Source: Flavobacteriales bacterium | GTDB lineage: Bacteria; Bacteroidota; Bacteroidia; Flavobacteriales_F; PHOS-HE28 | Length of the DNA stretch: 64,000 nucleotides | Reading direction: 5' to 3' | NCBI GenBank assembly: GCA_016719225.1 | Contig: JADKAN010000002.1 | Location: 1,023,672 to 1,087,671, forward strand | In this document: in pieces, positions 26,527 through 36,112 of the stretch | Layout: each line of letters opens with the position of its first letter | How positions within the stretch are numbered: the first letter of the stretch is position 1 | Position numbers and translations under genes: made by a program | Notes under the pieces: model-generated | The model's input: only the letters and a program-made list of their open reading frames with translations | The model's database searches: none | Told to the model about the DNA's origin: nothing

Positions 26527-27849
26527 ATGCAAAAAGGGGACTCCCGCTTGATCAGGGCTTGGACGATGTACGATTGGGCCAACTCGGCCTATTCGCTTAC
26601 CATCACCTCGGCCATCTTCCCGATCTATTTTGCCGCGATCACTACGACCGGAGGGAAGGATCTGGTCTTGGAGCGCTATGGTTTACCCAATGCCTCGCTC
26701 CAATCCTACACGTTGTCCCTCGGCTTCCTGCTCGTCGCGGCGATAGCACCGATCCTTTCCGGGATCGCTGACCACCGTGGGAACAAGAAGAACTACCTGA
26801 AGTTCTTCTGCTACTTGGGCTCCATCAGCTGTGCTGGCCTCTTCTTCCTCACCTATGATAACCTCTGGCCGGGCTTGGTACTGTTCATGCTGGCCTGTGT
26901 CGGGTTTTCCGGAAGTCTGATCTTCTACGATGCGTATCTGCCGGAGATCGCCGAGCCCAAGGATCATGACCGGGTAAGTGCACGTGGATATGCGATGGGC
27001 TATATCGGCAGTGTGATCCTTTTGGTGTTCAACCTTTTGATGGTGATGAAGCCCGGGTTGTTCGGCATTCCTGACAGGGACGGCTTGCCTGCGCGGCTTT
27101 CTTTCCTTACCGTGGGTATCTGGTGGGCCGGGTGGGCACAGATCACCTTCAGGAATCTTCCGGATGCCCGCGCACCGAAAGAGGATAAGGTGAACGTCCT
27201 TACCAATGGGTACATGGAATTGCGCAAAGTATGGCGGCAGATGCTCGGACTGAAGCGCCTCCGCCGTTTCCTTACGGCATTCTTCGTCTTCAATATGGGT
27301 GTGCAAACGGTGATGTACCTCGCGGTCACTTACGCTAAGCAGGAGATCAAGGAACCGGACGGCACGGCGATCGCCGATAGTGGCTTGATCATCAGTATCC
27401 TGGTGATCCAGCTCGTTGCGGCAATGGGGGCGCTGCTCTTCGTGAAACTGAGTAAACGGTTCGGGAATGTCCCCGCGTTGATCATCGGCCTGGTGATCTG
27501 GATGGTCATTTGCTTGGCGGCATGGCGCATCCAATGGACGAACGAATTCTATGTGCTGGCGGCCTTCGTCGGTTTGGTAATGGGCGGTACCCAAGCACTT
27601 TCCCGGAGCACCTACGCCAAGCTGCTCCCGGAGACCGAGGACCATGCCTCGTACTTCTCTTTCTATGATGTTACCTTCTATCTCGCCACTGTGCTGGGAA
27701 CGCTGGCTTTCGGTCTGGTCAACCAGCTGACCGGCGACATCCGTAACACCATCATTGCCATCGGTTCCTTTTTCGTGGTTGGGGCTTTGTTGTTGCTACG
27801 TGTCCCCCGGGAACCAGTGATCGCTCCACAGCAGGGGGCGGCACGATAA
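26527..27849 (+). CDS. MFS transporter of the UMF1/Atg22-like family
   Basis: The 440-residue protein has about 12 membrane helices and begins with the conserved family segment RAWTMYDWANSAYSLTITSA. Other family landmarks are SGIADHRGNKK between helices 2 and 3, and LVMGGTQALSRSTYAKLLPE. The family is annotated as vacuole-effluxer-like after yeast Atg22. The bacterial substrate is unknown, with amino acids one possibility. The gene is followed after 14 bases by lhgO. Confidence 0.86.
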   Translation: MQKGDSRLIRAWTMYDWANSAYSLTITSAIFPIYFAAITTTGGKDLVLERYGLPNASLQSYTLSLGFLLVAAIAPILSGIADHRGNKKNYLKFFCYLGSISCAGLFFLTYDNLWPGLVLFMLACVGFSGSLIFYDAYLPEIAEPKDHDRVSARGYAMGYIGSVILLVFNLLMVMKPGLFGIPDRDGLPARLSFLTVGIWWAGWAQITFRNLPDARAPKEDKVNVLTNGYMELRKVWRQMLGLKRLRRFLTAFFVFNMGVQTVMYLAVTYAKQEIKEPDGTAIADSGLIISILVIQLVAAMGALLFVKLSKRFGNVPALIIGLVIWMVICLAAWRIQWTNEFYVLAAFVGLVMGGTQALSRSTYAKLLPETEDHASYFSFYDVTFYLATVLGTLAFGLVNQLTGDIRNTIIAIGSFFVVGALLLLRVPREPVIAPQQGAAR

Positions 27850-27863
27850 CTTCGCGGCCGCAA

Positions 27864-29090
27864 ATGGAAAAGAACGGGGTTGATCTGGACGTGGTGATCG
27901 TCGGCGGTGGCATTGTGGGTGCGGCTACCCTGTATAAACTACAGTCACGCTTTCCCGATAAGAAGATCCTGCTGATCGAAAAGGAGGATGTGTTGAGCGA
28001 CCACCAGACCGGCCACAACAGCGGCGTGATCCACAGCGGTATCTATTATGTGCCCGGCAGCAAGAAGGCGATCACCTGTGCGCAAGGGCGCAAGGAACTC
28101 GTCGCTTTCGCCAAAGAGCATGGCATCAAGCACGATGTATGCGGTAAGGTGGTGGTGGCCATGGAAGAGGAGGAGTTGCCCAGGCTTGAAAAGATCTATC
28201 AACGGGGCGTGGCCAACGGGATCGAGGATCTGCGCAAGATCAGTGCGGAAGAGATCAAGGCTATCGAACCTTTTTGTACCGGCATCGCCGGCTTGTGGGT
28301 AGGCTGCACGGGCATAATCGATTTCCGGGGGGCTACCAACAAAATGGCGGAGCTGGCCTTGGGCATCAATCCGGCATCACGGGTGCATAGGGGTGAAGAG
28401 GTGCTTGGCTCAGAGACCAGCGGCATGGTGAGCACCGTCCGCACAGCGCGTGGTGAATACCGCGCCAAGTGCGTGATCTTCTGTGCGGGCCTGCAGAGCG
28501 ACCGAATGGCCCGTGCCGATGGCGTTCCCGTAAAGGAGCAGATCGTGGGCTTCCGTGGCGACTATTACGAGCTTACCGCTAAAGGCAAGCACAAAGTGAA
28601 GAACCTCATCTACCCGGTGCCCGACCCTCGCTTCCCCTTCCTCGGCGTGCATTTTACCCGCATGACGGACGGTAGCGTGGAATGCGGGCCGAACGCCGTG
28701 TTCACCTTTAAGAGGGAGGGTTATGGGAAAACCGATTTCAGCCTGCGCGACACGTGGGATGCACTCACCTACGGTGGCACTTGGAAGCTTTTCTTCAAGA
28801 ACATGTCCTATGGTATCGACGAGTATCGCCGAGCATTCAGCAAAAAGCTCTTCCTGAAAACACTCCGCCGGTTGATACCATCCCTCGAAATGGACGACAT
28901 AGCACCCGGCCGAGCGGGTGTACGCGCTATGTTGCTCGGCACGGATGGTGAAATGGTGGATGATTTCCGGATCGAGCGGAAAGGGCGCCACATCCATGTG
29001 CTGAATGCACCTTCGCCTGCGGCCACCGCCTGTTTGGCCATCGCGGATCACATCGTTGACATGGCGGTGGCTGAAGGAGTGCTCGGTTGA
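27864..29090 (+). CDS. lhgO: L-2-hydroxyglutarate oxidase/dehydrogenase
   Basis: The 408-residue protein starts with an FAD-binding Rossmann motif (DVVIVGGGIVGAATLYKL), followed by HNSGVIHSGIYYVPGSKKA, characteristic of LhgO in the DAO family. The C-terminal part contains GRAGVRAMLLGTDGEMVDDF and ends in the second FAD-contact region. The enzyme oxidises L-2-hydroxyglutarate to 2-oxoglutarate and feeds electrons to the respiratory chain. A TAACTTCG box lies nine bases upstream of the start. Confidence 0.92.
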   Translation: MEKNGVDLDVVIVGGGIVGAATLYKLQSRFPDKKILLIEKEDVLSDHQTGHNSGVIHSGIYYVPGSKKAITCAQGRKELVAFAKEHGIKHDVCGKVVVAMEEEELPRLEKIYQRGVANGIEDLRKISAEEIKAIEPFCTGIAGLWVGCTGIIDFRGATNKMAELALGINPASRVHRGEEVLGSETSGMVSTVRTARGEYRAKCVIFCAGLQSDRMARADGVPVKEQIVGFRGDYYELTAKGKHKVKNLIYPVPDPRFPFLGVHFTRMTDGSVECGPNAVFTFKREGYGKTDFSLRDTWDALTYGGTWKLFFKNMSYGIDEYRRAFSKKLFLKTLRRLIPSLEMDDIAPGRAGVRAMLLGTDGEMVDDFRIERKGRHIHVLNAPSPAATACLAIADHIVDMAVAEGVLG

Positions 29091-29195
29091 AAGCGCTTTA
29101 AAGCGTTGATAGTAATAACTGCCAGCAGAAGCCTAATGCAGCGCCACGGCACCGAAAGTGTCGCGGGACGGTTAACGAATATCCGGCTACAGCGC

Positions 29196-29741
29196 TTAGG
29201 AGCGCACCTTCCACTCTTCCATCAACACCGCCCAATCCCAAAGGCAGAAGGCCATCAGCTTGTTCACCCGCGCCAGAACGATGGGGTTGGGTGCTTTTTG
29301 CTGGCGGAAGTAAGGATCCTGTAACGAGATCAGGTCGTACTTGTGGAAGATGGCCTTGCTCATCGCAAGGACGGTGTTCTTACTGGGATGGTTGATGCGG
29401 GACATGAAGCTCTGCAGCGAGCTGGTCCCCGTTTCCAGCTCCGCTGCACTGGAATCCATGAGCGGTGCGAACTTGGAGAACGCATGTTGGGCCAAGCGGT
29501 GATCAGTACCGGGAGGAAGATGTTTGGGTGCCTCGATCAGGTTTCCTGCGAAAACGATCTGTGCGAAAAGCTCATCGTCCCCGGGACCGAAAACGGGCTT
29601 GCTCACGAATTCAGGTGATTCACGCAATTCTTCCACGACCAATGGATAACCTTGCTCGGTGAGGCGCAGTACGGCATTCACGAACACGTTCGCGAGCTTG
29701 TCCTCAGTGATCCTCTTTTTCCCGAACAATGCGCCGATCAT
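29196..29741 (-). CDS. Conserved hypothetical protein
   Basis: The 181-residue soluble protein (MIGALFGKKRITEDKLANVF) has no signal peptide or membrane helix. It is rich in helix-forming residues. No motif allows a functional call. It is a real gene by its GC-rich coding pattern and by the absence of a competing frame. It converges with lhgO and lies 77 bases downstream of purB on the same strand. Confidence 0.65.
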   Translation of the reverse strand: MIGALFGKKRITEDKLANVFVNAVLRLTEQGYPLVVEELRESPEFVSKPVFGPGDDELFAQIVFAGNLIEAPKHLPPGTDHRLAQHAFSKFAPLMDSSAAELETGTSSLQSFMSRINHPSKNTVLAMSKAIFHKYDLISLQDPYFRQQKAPNPIVLARVNKLMAFCLWDWAVLMEEWKVRS

Positions 29742-29818
29742 GCCGTCATTTTTCTGGATGCGAACTTACTGAATGGCAATTGAAAGATAGGTTTTAACCC
29801 CTTTCCTTTTCAACACGG

Positions 29819-31210
29819 TTATTCACTCTTTATGGGCCGTCCACTCTGGCGCGTATCCGGAAGAAGGTCCACCCCGGTATAGGTGGATGGGGATAATGCG
29901 CGGAGCTGCTCCTTCACGGCGTCTTCCACCTCCAGTGTTTCTATGAAAGCCGCGATCTCGGCCTTTCCGATACGGTCTTTTCCCCGGGTCAATTGTTTCA
30001 GACGCTCGTAGGGCTCAGGGAATCCGGCACGGCGGAGTATGGTCTGGATCCCTTCAGCGACCACCGGCCACTGTGCTTCGAGGTCACGCGCCAAGGCATC
30101 CTCGTTCAGCAGCAGCTTGCCAAGTCCCTTCGCGATGGAGGTCACCGCGATATGGGTGTGGGCCATTGGCACGCCGATGTTCCGGGTCACGGTGCTGTCC
30201 GTAAGATCACGCTGCAGTCGGCTAATGGGTAGTTTCTCCGCAAGGTGGACCAACAGCGCATTGGCGATCCCCAAATTCCCTTCGGCATTCTCGAAATCAA
30301 TGGGGTTCACCTTGTGCGGCATCGCACTGGATCCCACTTCACCCGGCTTAACACGCTGCCGGAAATAGTCCATTGACACATAGGCCCACAGATCACGGCA
30401 GAGGTCGATGAGGATGGTGTTGATGCGCCGCATGCCGTCAAACAGCGCGGCCATATTGTCGTAATGCTCGATCTGCGTGGTGAAACGCTGGCGCCCGAGG
30501 CCGAGCTTATTGCTGGTGAACCGGTCGGCGATCGCGGGCCAGTCCAATTCGGGATAGGCCGCCAAGTGAGCGTTGAAATTACCGGTGGCACCACCGAATT
30601 TGCACGTGAACGGCACTTGGTCAAGTAGCTCGAGTTGGCGTGTCAGGCGTTCGCAGAACACTTCAAGCTCTTTGCCCAAACGCGTGGGCGACGCAGGCTG
30701 GCCATGGGTGCGGGCCAGCATGGGCACGTGCGCCCATTGGATCGCCAAGGTGTGCAGTTCATCCCGCAGCCTGTTAATAACGGGCACATAGTGTTGCTGC
30801 GTGAAATCGCGCAGCAACAGGGGGATGGCCGTGTTGTTGATGTCTTGCGAGGTGAGTCCGAAATGGACGAATTCCTTCTGCGCACCGAGCCCGCATTCTT
30901 CCAAGCGATCCTTCAGCCAATATTCCACGGCTTTCACATCGTGGTTCGTGGTGGCCTCGATCTGCTTTATGCTCATCGCATCCGCCAAGGAAAGGTCCTG
31001 TACGCGCTTTTCCAGCGGTGCCAATTTGGACAGGTCCGCACCGGCGAGTTGCGGCAACGGCAATTCACAAAGAAAACTGAACCAATGAAGTTCCACTACC
31101 AGCCGGTAGCGCACCAAAGCCAATTCGGAAAACCAAGTGGACAGTGGGGCCGTTTGTGATCGATAACGGCCGTCGATGGGTGAAATAGCATTGAGCGGAT
31201 GCGGCTCCAT
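29819..31210 (-). CDS. purB: Adenylosuccinate lyase
   Basis: The start at 31210 gives MEPHPLNAISPIDGRYRSQT, the canonical N-terminus. The fumarase/aspartase superfamily signature GSSAMPHKVNPIDFENAEGN lies at about residue 290, and catalytic-region motifs TSQDINNTA and ARTHGQPASPT are present. At 463 residues it is the E. coli-type length. It acts twice in purine synthesis, cleaving SAICAR and adenylosuccinate. A TACTTTTG box lies five bases before the start. Confidence 0.96.
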   Translation of the reverse strand: MEPHPLNAISPIDGRYRSQTAPLSTWFSELALVRYRLVVELHWFSFLCELPLPQLAGADLSKLAPLEKRVQDLSLADAMSIKQIEATTNHDVKAVEYWLKDRLEECGLGAQKEFVHFGLTSQDINNTAIPLLLRDFTQQHYVPVINRLRDELHTLAIQWAHVPMLARTHGQPASPTRLGKELEVFCERLTRQLELLDQVPFTCKFGGATGNFNAHLAAYPELDWPAIADRFTSNKLGLGRQRFTTQIEHYDNMAALFDGMRRINTILIDLCRDLWAYVSMDYFRQRVKPGEVGSSAMPHKVNPIDFENAEGNLGIANALLVHLAEKLPISRLQRDLTDSTVTRNIGVPMAHTHIAVTSIAKGLGKLLLNEDALARDLEAQWPVVAEGIQTILRRAGFPEPYERLKQLTRGKDRIGKAEIAAFIETLEVEDAVKEQLRALSPSTYTGVDLLPDTRQSGRPIKSE

Positions 31211-31215
31211 GTCGG

Positions 31216-31223
31216 CAAAAGTA
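31216..31223 (-). promoter_or_regulatory. -7 promoter box of purB
   Basis: The minus strand reads TACTTTTG, an exact TAnnTTTG match, five bases before the purB ATG. This predicts a leaderless or nearly leaderless transcript. Confidence 0.55.
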
Positions 31224-31311
31224 GGTGGCATGGCCCAGGCTTCGGGTCGGCTGGACCAGAGGTTGGTGTTGCACAGCGGTCCGGCACGGTATTCGCGTCC
31301 CGGTGTTCAGT

Positions 31312-31319
31312 TACTTTAG
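31312..31319 (+). promoter_or_regulatory. -7 promoter box of the DUF6438 lipoprotein gene
   Basis: TACTTTAG, one base from consensus, lies five bases before the ATG at 31325, the same spacing as at purB. Confidence 0.5.
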
Positions 31320-31324
31320 CACCC

Positions 31325-31924
31325 ATGCGACACGCCTTCTCCACACTTGCCTTTCTCACAGTTGTCCTCGGCAGTGCCTGCCATTGCGCGAAGAATGCCG
31401 GGACCACGGCTGGGGCTCCAGCTCCTCCAGCCACGGATGCGGCGGCGGTCGCTGCCGTGCCGGTACCACCCGTACCACCTACCCCGACCGTGAACATGGA
31501 AGACCAAGCCGCTGATCAAGCGCTGCGTTCAGTGGGGGATAGTGTTTATTTCTCCATGCAGCGAACACCCTGCTTCGGTACATGTCCGTCCTACACGCTC
31601 ACCATCTTAGAGAACGGGACTGCGACTTACGTAGGTGGCCGGTTCGCTGCCCGTGAAGGTTCCTACATTGGCAAAGTGGACGCTGAAACCATGGAAAAGC
31701 TTTGGCAAATGGCCGAAACGGCCAATTTCTTTTCCATGAATGAAAAGTATGATGGAAACGCGACGGATCTGCCCAGTACAATTGTCCGGATGCACGCAAA
31801 GGGGAAGGACAAGCGGGTGATCGCGCGTCAGGGAACGCCACAGAGCTTCAGGAACTTCGCAGAATCAGCGGAGGCCTTATTGTCCACAGTGGAGTGGACT
31901 TTAGCGTCTGACCAGGATAAATAG
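31325..31924 (+). CDS. DUF6438-like lipoprotein
   Basis: The start at 31325 provides a lipoprotein signal (MRHAFSTLAFLTVVLGSAC) with the lipobox ending in Cys. A low-complexity Ala/Pro linker follows, up to about residue 60. The C-terminal domain begins VYFSMQRTPCFGTCPSYTL and contains a two-cysteine motif (TPCFGTCP) seen in DUF6438 proteins. It is 199 residues long. It is probably anchored in the outer membrane. The function is unknown. Confidence 0.78.
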   Translation: MRHAFSTLAFLTVVLGSACHCAKNAGTTAGAPAPPATDAAAVAAVPVPPVPPTPTVNMEDQAADQALRSVGDSVYFSMQRTPCFGTCPSYTLTILENGTATYVGGRFAAREGSYIGKVDAETMEKLWQMAETANFFSMNEKYDGNATDLPSTIVRMHAKGKDKRVIARQGTPQSFRNFAESAEALLSTVEWTLASDQDK

Positions 31925-32122
31925 CACAACGATCAAGTGTTCGGCGGTACCGTGGAACATCACCCGGACCGCCTGGTTGCCGTTCCCGGTCACTTGCTCC
32001 GTAACGCAGATAAGTAGACGATGGCGTGAAGCTGAAAGGGGTGTTATGCTATCCCTTCCGGCTTATCGCTGGAAGAGCGCCTCATCGGAGAACGCAGCGC
32101 TATCTGAGCGCCGAAGGACAGG

Positions 32123-32764
32123 TCAGAGCAGGTTGACCTGGCTGGCCTCCTTCCGTCGGGGTTCCTTGGGCATGGTGCCGAAGATGTAGTCCCAGAACGG
32201 TGTGCTTACGCCGAAAGCACCGTCATCTCCCACAAAATGATGCAGGTTGTGGTGCTTCCAAATGATTCCGAGGAAATTATGGGGCTGCTTGTAGATATGG
32301 ATGGCATAGTGCGCTAACAGATAGGTGCTATACCCGAAAAGAAAGCCACCGCCGAAAGCGTAGCCATTGGGACCTATCACCAAACGGAAGAGACTGATGA
32401 AGAGCAATGCGAGTACGATGCTGAGCAAAGGGGGCATTGCCAAACGGGTCTTATCCCTTGGATGGTCGTGGTGAACGCCATGGATCACATACTGGAAGCG
32501 CTTTCGTTTTTCCGTCTGCGCAGGAATGTGGTACAGATACCTATGCATTGCATATTCCACCAAGGTGAATAACACGATTCCACCCAGGAAGAACACCATT
32601 GCAGTGCCCCACGAAATGCCGAGGGCGCCGATGGAATACCAAAGGGTAAGCACGCCAGCCGTCCAGAACAGGGCGAGCGGGATCGAGATATGTGTTTTGG
32701 TGAGCGCCTCCAGCACGGGGTTCTTAAAGATCCGTCCAGCGCCAGGTTGATGTCGATTTGCCAT
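32123..32764 (-). CDS. Sterol desaturase/fatty acid hydroxylase family membrane enzyme
   Basis: The 213-residue protein has four hydrophobic segments and the histidine clusters of the family: HRYLYH, HGVHHDHP, HYAIH and HHNLHHF, which bind a di-iron centre. The product would hydroxylate a fatty acid or related lipid at the membrane. The start at 32764 is supported by a TAAATTTG promoter box 12 bases upstream. The exact substrate cannot be read from the sequence. Confidence 0.88.
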   Translation of the reverse strand: MANRHQPGAGRIFKNPVLEALTKTHISIPLALFWTAGVLTLWYSIGALGISWGTAMVFFLGGIVLFTLVEYAMHRYLYHIPAQTEKRKRFQYVIHGVHHDHPRDKTRLAMPPLLSIVLALLFISLFRLVIGPNGYAFGGGFLFGYSTYLLAHYAIHIYKQPHNFLGIIWKHHNLHHFVGDDGAFGVSTPFWDYIFGTMPKEPRRKEASQVNLL

Positions 32765-32776
32765 GTTCGAAGGTCG

Positions 32777-32784
32777 CAAATTTA
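32777..32784 (-). promoter_or_regulatory. -7 promoter box of the hydroxylase gene
   Basis: The minus strand reads TAAATTTG followed by CG, an exact consensus match 12 bases before the ATG. Confidence 0.6.
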
Positions 32785-32879
32785 CGCACGGAACCCTATC
32801 CAAGCATGATCGGTGGTCCGGAATAGGTGATCACTGCCGATCGCAGTAGATCAACAGATGAATGAACAATTCGAATGCA

Positions 32880-32887
32880 TACATTTG
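32880..32887 (+). promoter_or_regulatory. -7 promoter box of the tRNA-Val gene
   Basis: TACATTTG followed by CGG matches the consensus exactly, 24 bases upstream of the tRNA. The DUF3078 gene may be co-transcribed from it. Confidence 0.55.
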
Positions 32888-32911
32888 CGGCCTTTTCCGG
32901 AAGGAAACTCC

Positions 32912-32986
32912 GGGCGTTTAGCTCAGCTGGTTTAGAGCACTACCTCGACAAGGTAGGGGTCGCTGGTTCGAATCCGGCAACGCCCA
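32912..32986 (+). tRNA. tRNA-Val (anticodon GAC)
   Basis: All arms fold: acceptor GGGCGTT with AACGCCC, D-arm GCTC/GAGC, anticodon stem CTACC/GGTAG and T-arm GCTGG-TTCGAAT-CCGGC. The anticodon loop TCGACAA puts GAC at positions 34-36. CCA is not encoded. Position 33 is C where U is nearly universal. Confidence 0.93.
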
Positions 32987-33044
32987 CTATCCTTCCTTTG
33001 GCACGAAAAATGCTATTGCCGCGCATCACAAAATCGAATCAAAG

Positions 33045-34022
33045 ATGATGAACAAGAAGATCTTGGCCATGGGCATTCTTGCCGCTGTGGCAACCACCGC
33101 CAACGCGCAGGAGAACAAGGCCGAGCGCGATGCCGCTGCGGCTGCTTTGCAGACCAAAACCGTAGCTGATACCACGGGGAAGCTCTGGGTTACAGGCGGT
33201 ACGGTCCAGTTGAACATGAGCCAAGTGAGCTTGACCAATTGGTCCGCAGGCGGTTTCAGCTCGGTTAGCGGTATTGCACAGTTCAATGCGTTCGCTAACC
33301 GTAAGAAGGGACGCTTCGCATGGGACAATTCCGTTGCCTTGGCCTACGGCCTGCTCGCGCAGGATGGTCAGGATGCCATGAAGACGGATGACCGTATCGA
33401 GCTCAATACCAAGTTCGGTTATGAATTGAAGAAGTCCTGGTACCTCGCCGCATTGGGTCAGTTCAAGACACAGTTCACCGAAGGAAAGGACGCCGCTACC
33501 GGCGCCAAGATCTCCGACTTCATGGCGCCCGGCACGCTGATCCTTGGCCTCGGTCTGGATTACAAGCCGAACGAGCATTTTTCAGCGTTCATCTCACCAG
33601 CAACAGCGAAATTGACCTTTGTGAGCGACCAGCCTTTGGCTGATGCCGGAGCATTCGGTGTCGATCCCGCCACCTACGATGCGATGGGCATGAAACTCAC
33701 CAATGGGTCAAACACCTTTTTTGAATTCGGGGGGTATGTAAAGATGATGTACACGCACGATCTGGCTACGAACATCAACTTCCTCACCCGCGCTGACTTC
33801 TTCAGCAATTACCTGAAGGATCCGCAGAACGTGGACGTGAACTGGGAAACGCTGTTCACCTTCAAAGTGAACGACTGGTTCGCCGCCACCTTGAGCACGT
33901 TGTTGATCTATGATGACAACACGCAGATCATGAAGCCTTGGGAAGGCACGGAACAACAGTACATCGGAAAGGGGACCCAGTTCAAAGAGTCGATCGGCTT
34001 GGGCATTATGCTGAAGCTCTGA
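33045..34022 (+). CDS. DUF3078 domain-containing outer-membrane protein
   Basis: The 325-residue protein has a signal peptide (MMNKKILAMGILAAVATTANAQ). It then shows the family hallmark WVTGGTVQLNMSQVSLTNWS, with GGFSSVSGIAQFN, and barrel-like strands to the end (GIMLKL). DUF3078 proteins are Bacteroidota-specific predicted outer-membrane barrels of unknown function. It lies 58 bases after the tRNA-Val and may share its promoter. A strong terminator follows. Confidence 0.88.
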   Translation: MMNKKILAMGILAAVATTANAQENKAERDAAAAALQTKTVADTTGKLWVTGGTVQLNMSQVSLTNWSAGGFSSVSGIAQFNAFANRKKGRFAWDNSVALAYGLLAQDGQDAMKTDDRIELNTKFGYELKKSWYLAALGQFKTQFTEGKDAATGAKISDFMAPGTLILGLGLDYKPNEHFSAFISPATAKLTFVSDQPLADAGAFGVDPATYDAMGMKLTNGSNTFFEFGGYVKMMYTHDLATNINFLTRADFFSNYLKDPQNVDVNWETLFTFKVNDWFAATLSTLLIYDDNTQIMKPWEGTEQQYIGKGTQFKESIGLGIMLKL

Positions 34023-34042
34023 TCCCTTGGATCAAACTTGGG

Positions 34043-34074
34043 AAAAGGCCGCTTTCTTCTGAAAGCGGCCTTTT
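34043..34074. terminator. Terminator between DUF3078 and GT39 genes
   Basis: A perfect 14-bp stem (aaaaggccgctttc, loop ttct) has A and T flanks and can serve both converging genes. Confidence 0.92.
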
Positions 34075-34117
34075 TCATGCCCATCCGGTCGGGGGAAAGG
34101 CTGATCGACAATGGCGT

Positions 34118-36112
34118 TCAAGGAAAGCGCAGCGGTTCCTTCAATGGTCTGAAGAATCCGTAGAGCCACGGGTTTCCTTCGCGGACCTGCAACGCCATGG
34201 ATGCCACTTTTGCCGGTTTGCCGCCGGGGTTCCAGAGGTAGACTTTTAGCCGTGCGCCCTGGCCGTGCTGCGGCAGATCAGCCAATGGGATGGCCGCGTA
34301 CAGCGTGCCGGGTGCATGTAATTCCCTGTCCCCGCTGTTGCGATAGAAGACGGAACGATCACCTTCCTTCAACTCCATCACCAACTTCAACTCACTTCCC
34401 GGCGCTGCGCTCAGGACGCCCAGCTGCGCTTCAATGACATCGTTATCAGCGGATGCGAGATCGAATACCGATCGCTCGAAAACGACGCCGAACTCGCGTC
34501 CATCAAGATCCCAAGTGCGCGATGCCCTGCCGGATCGATCGGTGGTATCCCGGGAGGAAACGAGATCCCCGTCGACGGTCCATCCTTCACCCTTCAACGC
34601 TTCCGGCGTAACGATGCTGATGTGCGAGAGGTCGTCCAGTGTTCCGCCGGTCGGTATGCCGGAGAACAGGAAGGACTGGCCTTCCTCCATGTCATGGCGT
34701 TCAAGCATGAAAGGGAATGCCTGTTGGATGCGTGCCAGATCTTCAGGTGTGGCGCTGACGGACGCGGCGTAAAAGAGTTCCTTGGCCGTTGTGACCATTA
34801 AAACGCTGTCCAAAAAGCCGGCTGTATGCAGGCGTAGGTTGATGTACGGTGCGGCCGTGCTGTCAACACCCCATTGCCTGAAGTAGAATCCGGGTATCTC
34901 CTTGGGCACGTCCACCAACGCGAGCCGTCCGTCACTTTTGGAAGCATCCACGATCCCCCTGACAGCCGCTTCGTATTTGGACCGGTAGAACACGTCGTAA
35001 TGAAGGCGTACGGTGATCAATGTGAAGACGGCGAGCGCGGCCGTGGCGAAGGCGATCGGCAGCGCCCAATTGGAACGCAGATGCCGCAGCCCGGCCAATG
35101 TGCCGATGAGCAGGTAAGGAAATGAGAACAGCAACACCGAATACTGGATCACCGGCGCACGGAAGATGGAATAGGCTAGACCCACGATCAGTGGAAGCAG
35201 ACCCCAGATGAACGTAATGGCCCACATCGGTCCGGAATTCCCGCGATTCTTGATGCGCAGGATAGCGGAAGTCAGGATCAAAAGCAATAAAGCACTTGCG
35301 AACGCCACGGAACAGTGGGCTATCCACCAGAGATGATCGGGCACCCATGCCGTGGTGGGGGTGGCGAGCCAATCTTCAAGGCCTTTTTGACCGAATTGCT
35401 TCAGCAAAATGGGGATATTAGGAAGGTAAAGCAGCGCGAACGCCCCGAACATCACCAAGTATTCCTTGCGTTCGGTATGGTCGATAAGGAACAAACCGGT
35501 CAACAGCATGAATACGGCCAGCATCAGCGCGAAGTGATGCGTGTAGGCGCTCAGCAGGGCGGCGATACCAGTGCCCACCAATGCGCGGCGGGAACCACTG
35601 CCGAGGTATCGGCTCAGTTGGTCAGCGAGCAATGCGGTGGTAAAGAAGCCCGCTGCGTAAGGCCTCGCGATCTGCCCGTACATCACCGTGTATTGAAGTG
35701 TGGCCAACAGCGCCGTAGCTATGATCGCAACGTTCACGCCGCACCAGGCGGACGCGAAGCGGTAGAGCAGGAACAAGGCGAGCAAGGCCATGACGATGAA
35801 AGGCAGCTTCACCGCCGCCTCGCCCATGCCGAATAACTTGGTCCAAGCCCACTCGAAAACCTGCACCCCGGGCGGGTGAGTGTCCGAATCGATCACGCCT
35901 TTGGTCACCGTTCCCCCCAGCGACGGATAGACGCGCACCAGTGCGCTGATCTCGTCGTGGGTGAAGGGAATGTGGGGGAGGTCCCACAGGCGGAGCACGG
36001 CGGCCAGCAAGAGAAGTGCGATGAAAGCCCAGCGATGTGCCGCGTCGCCGGGGAAGCGGGTAGTGGCCGCATCCCGCAGCCTTTCGCGCCAGTTCGGTTG
36101 TTCAGTTACCAC
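34118..36112 (-). CDS. GT39-like polytopic glycosyltransferase
   Basis: The 664-residue protein has about ten membrane helices in its first 400 residues. The first periplasmic loop contains PHIPFTHDEISALVR with the Asp-Glu pair expected of GT39/ArnT-like (GT-C) enzymes, and SDTHPPGVQVFEW further on. The last 230 residues form a soluble beta-rich domain. It probably transfers a sugar from a polyprenyl carrier to an envelope acceptor. The gene end overlaps nothing, but its start overlaps the smpB end by 11 bases. Confidence 0.82.
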   Translation of the reverse strand: MVTEQPNWRERLRDAATTRFPGDAAHRWAFIALLLLAAVLRLWDLPHIPFTHDEISALVRVYPSLGGTVTKGVIDSDTHPPGVQVFEWAWTKLFGMGEAAVKLPFIVMALLALFLLYRFASAWCGVNVAIIATALLATLQYTVMYGQIARPYAAGFFTTALLADQLSRYLGSGSRRALVGTGIAALLSAYTHHFALMLAVFMLLTGLFLIDHTERKEYLVMFGAFALLYLPNIPILLKQFGQKGLEDWLATPTTAWVPDHLWWIAHCSVAFASALLLLILTSAILRIKNRGNSGPMWAITFIWGLLPLIVGLAYSIFRAPVIQYSVLLFSFPYLLIGTLAGLRHLRSNWALPIAFATAALAVFTLITVRLHYDVFYRSKYEAAVRGIVDASKSDGRLALVDVPKEIPGFYFRQWGVDSTAAPYINLRLHTAGFLDSVLMVTTAKELFYAASVSATPEDLARIQQAFPFMLERHDMEEGQSFLFSGIPTGGTLDDLSHISIVTPEALKGEGWTVDGDLVSSRDTTDRSGRASRTWDLDGREFGVVFERSVFDLASADNDVIEAQLGVLSAAPGSELKLVMELKEGDRSVFYRNSGDRELHAPGTLYAAIPLADLPQHGQGARLKVYLWNPGGKPAKVASMALQVREGNPWLYGFFRPLKEPLRFP

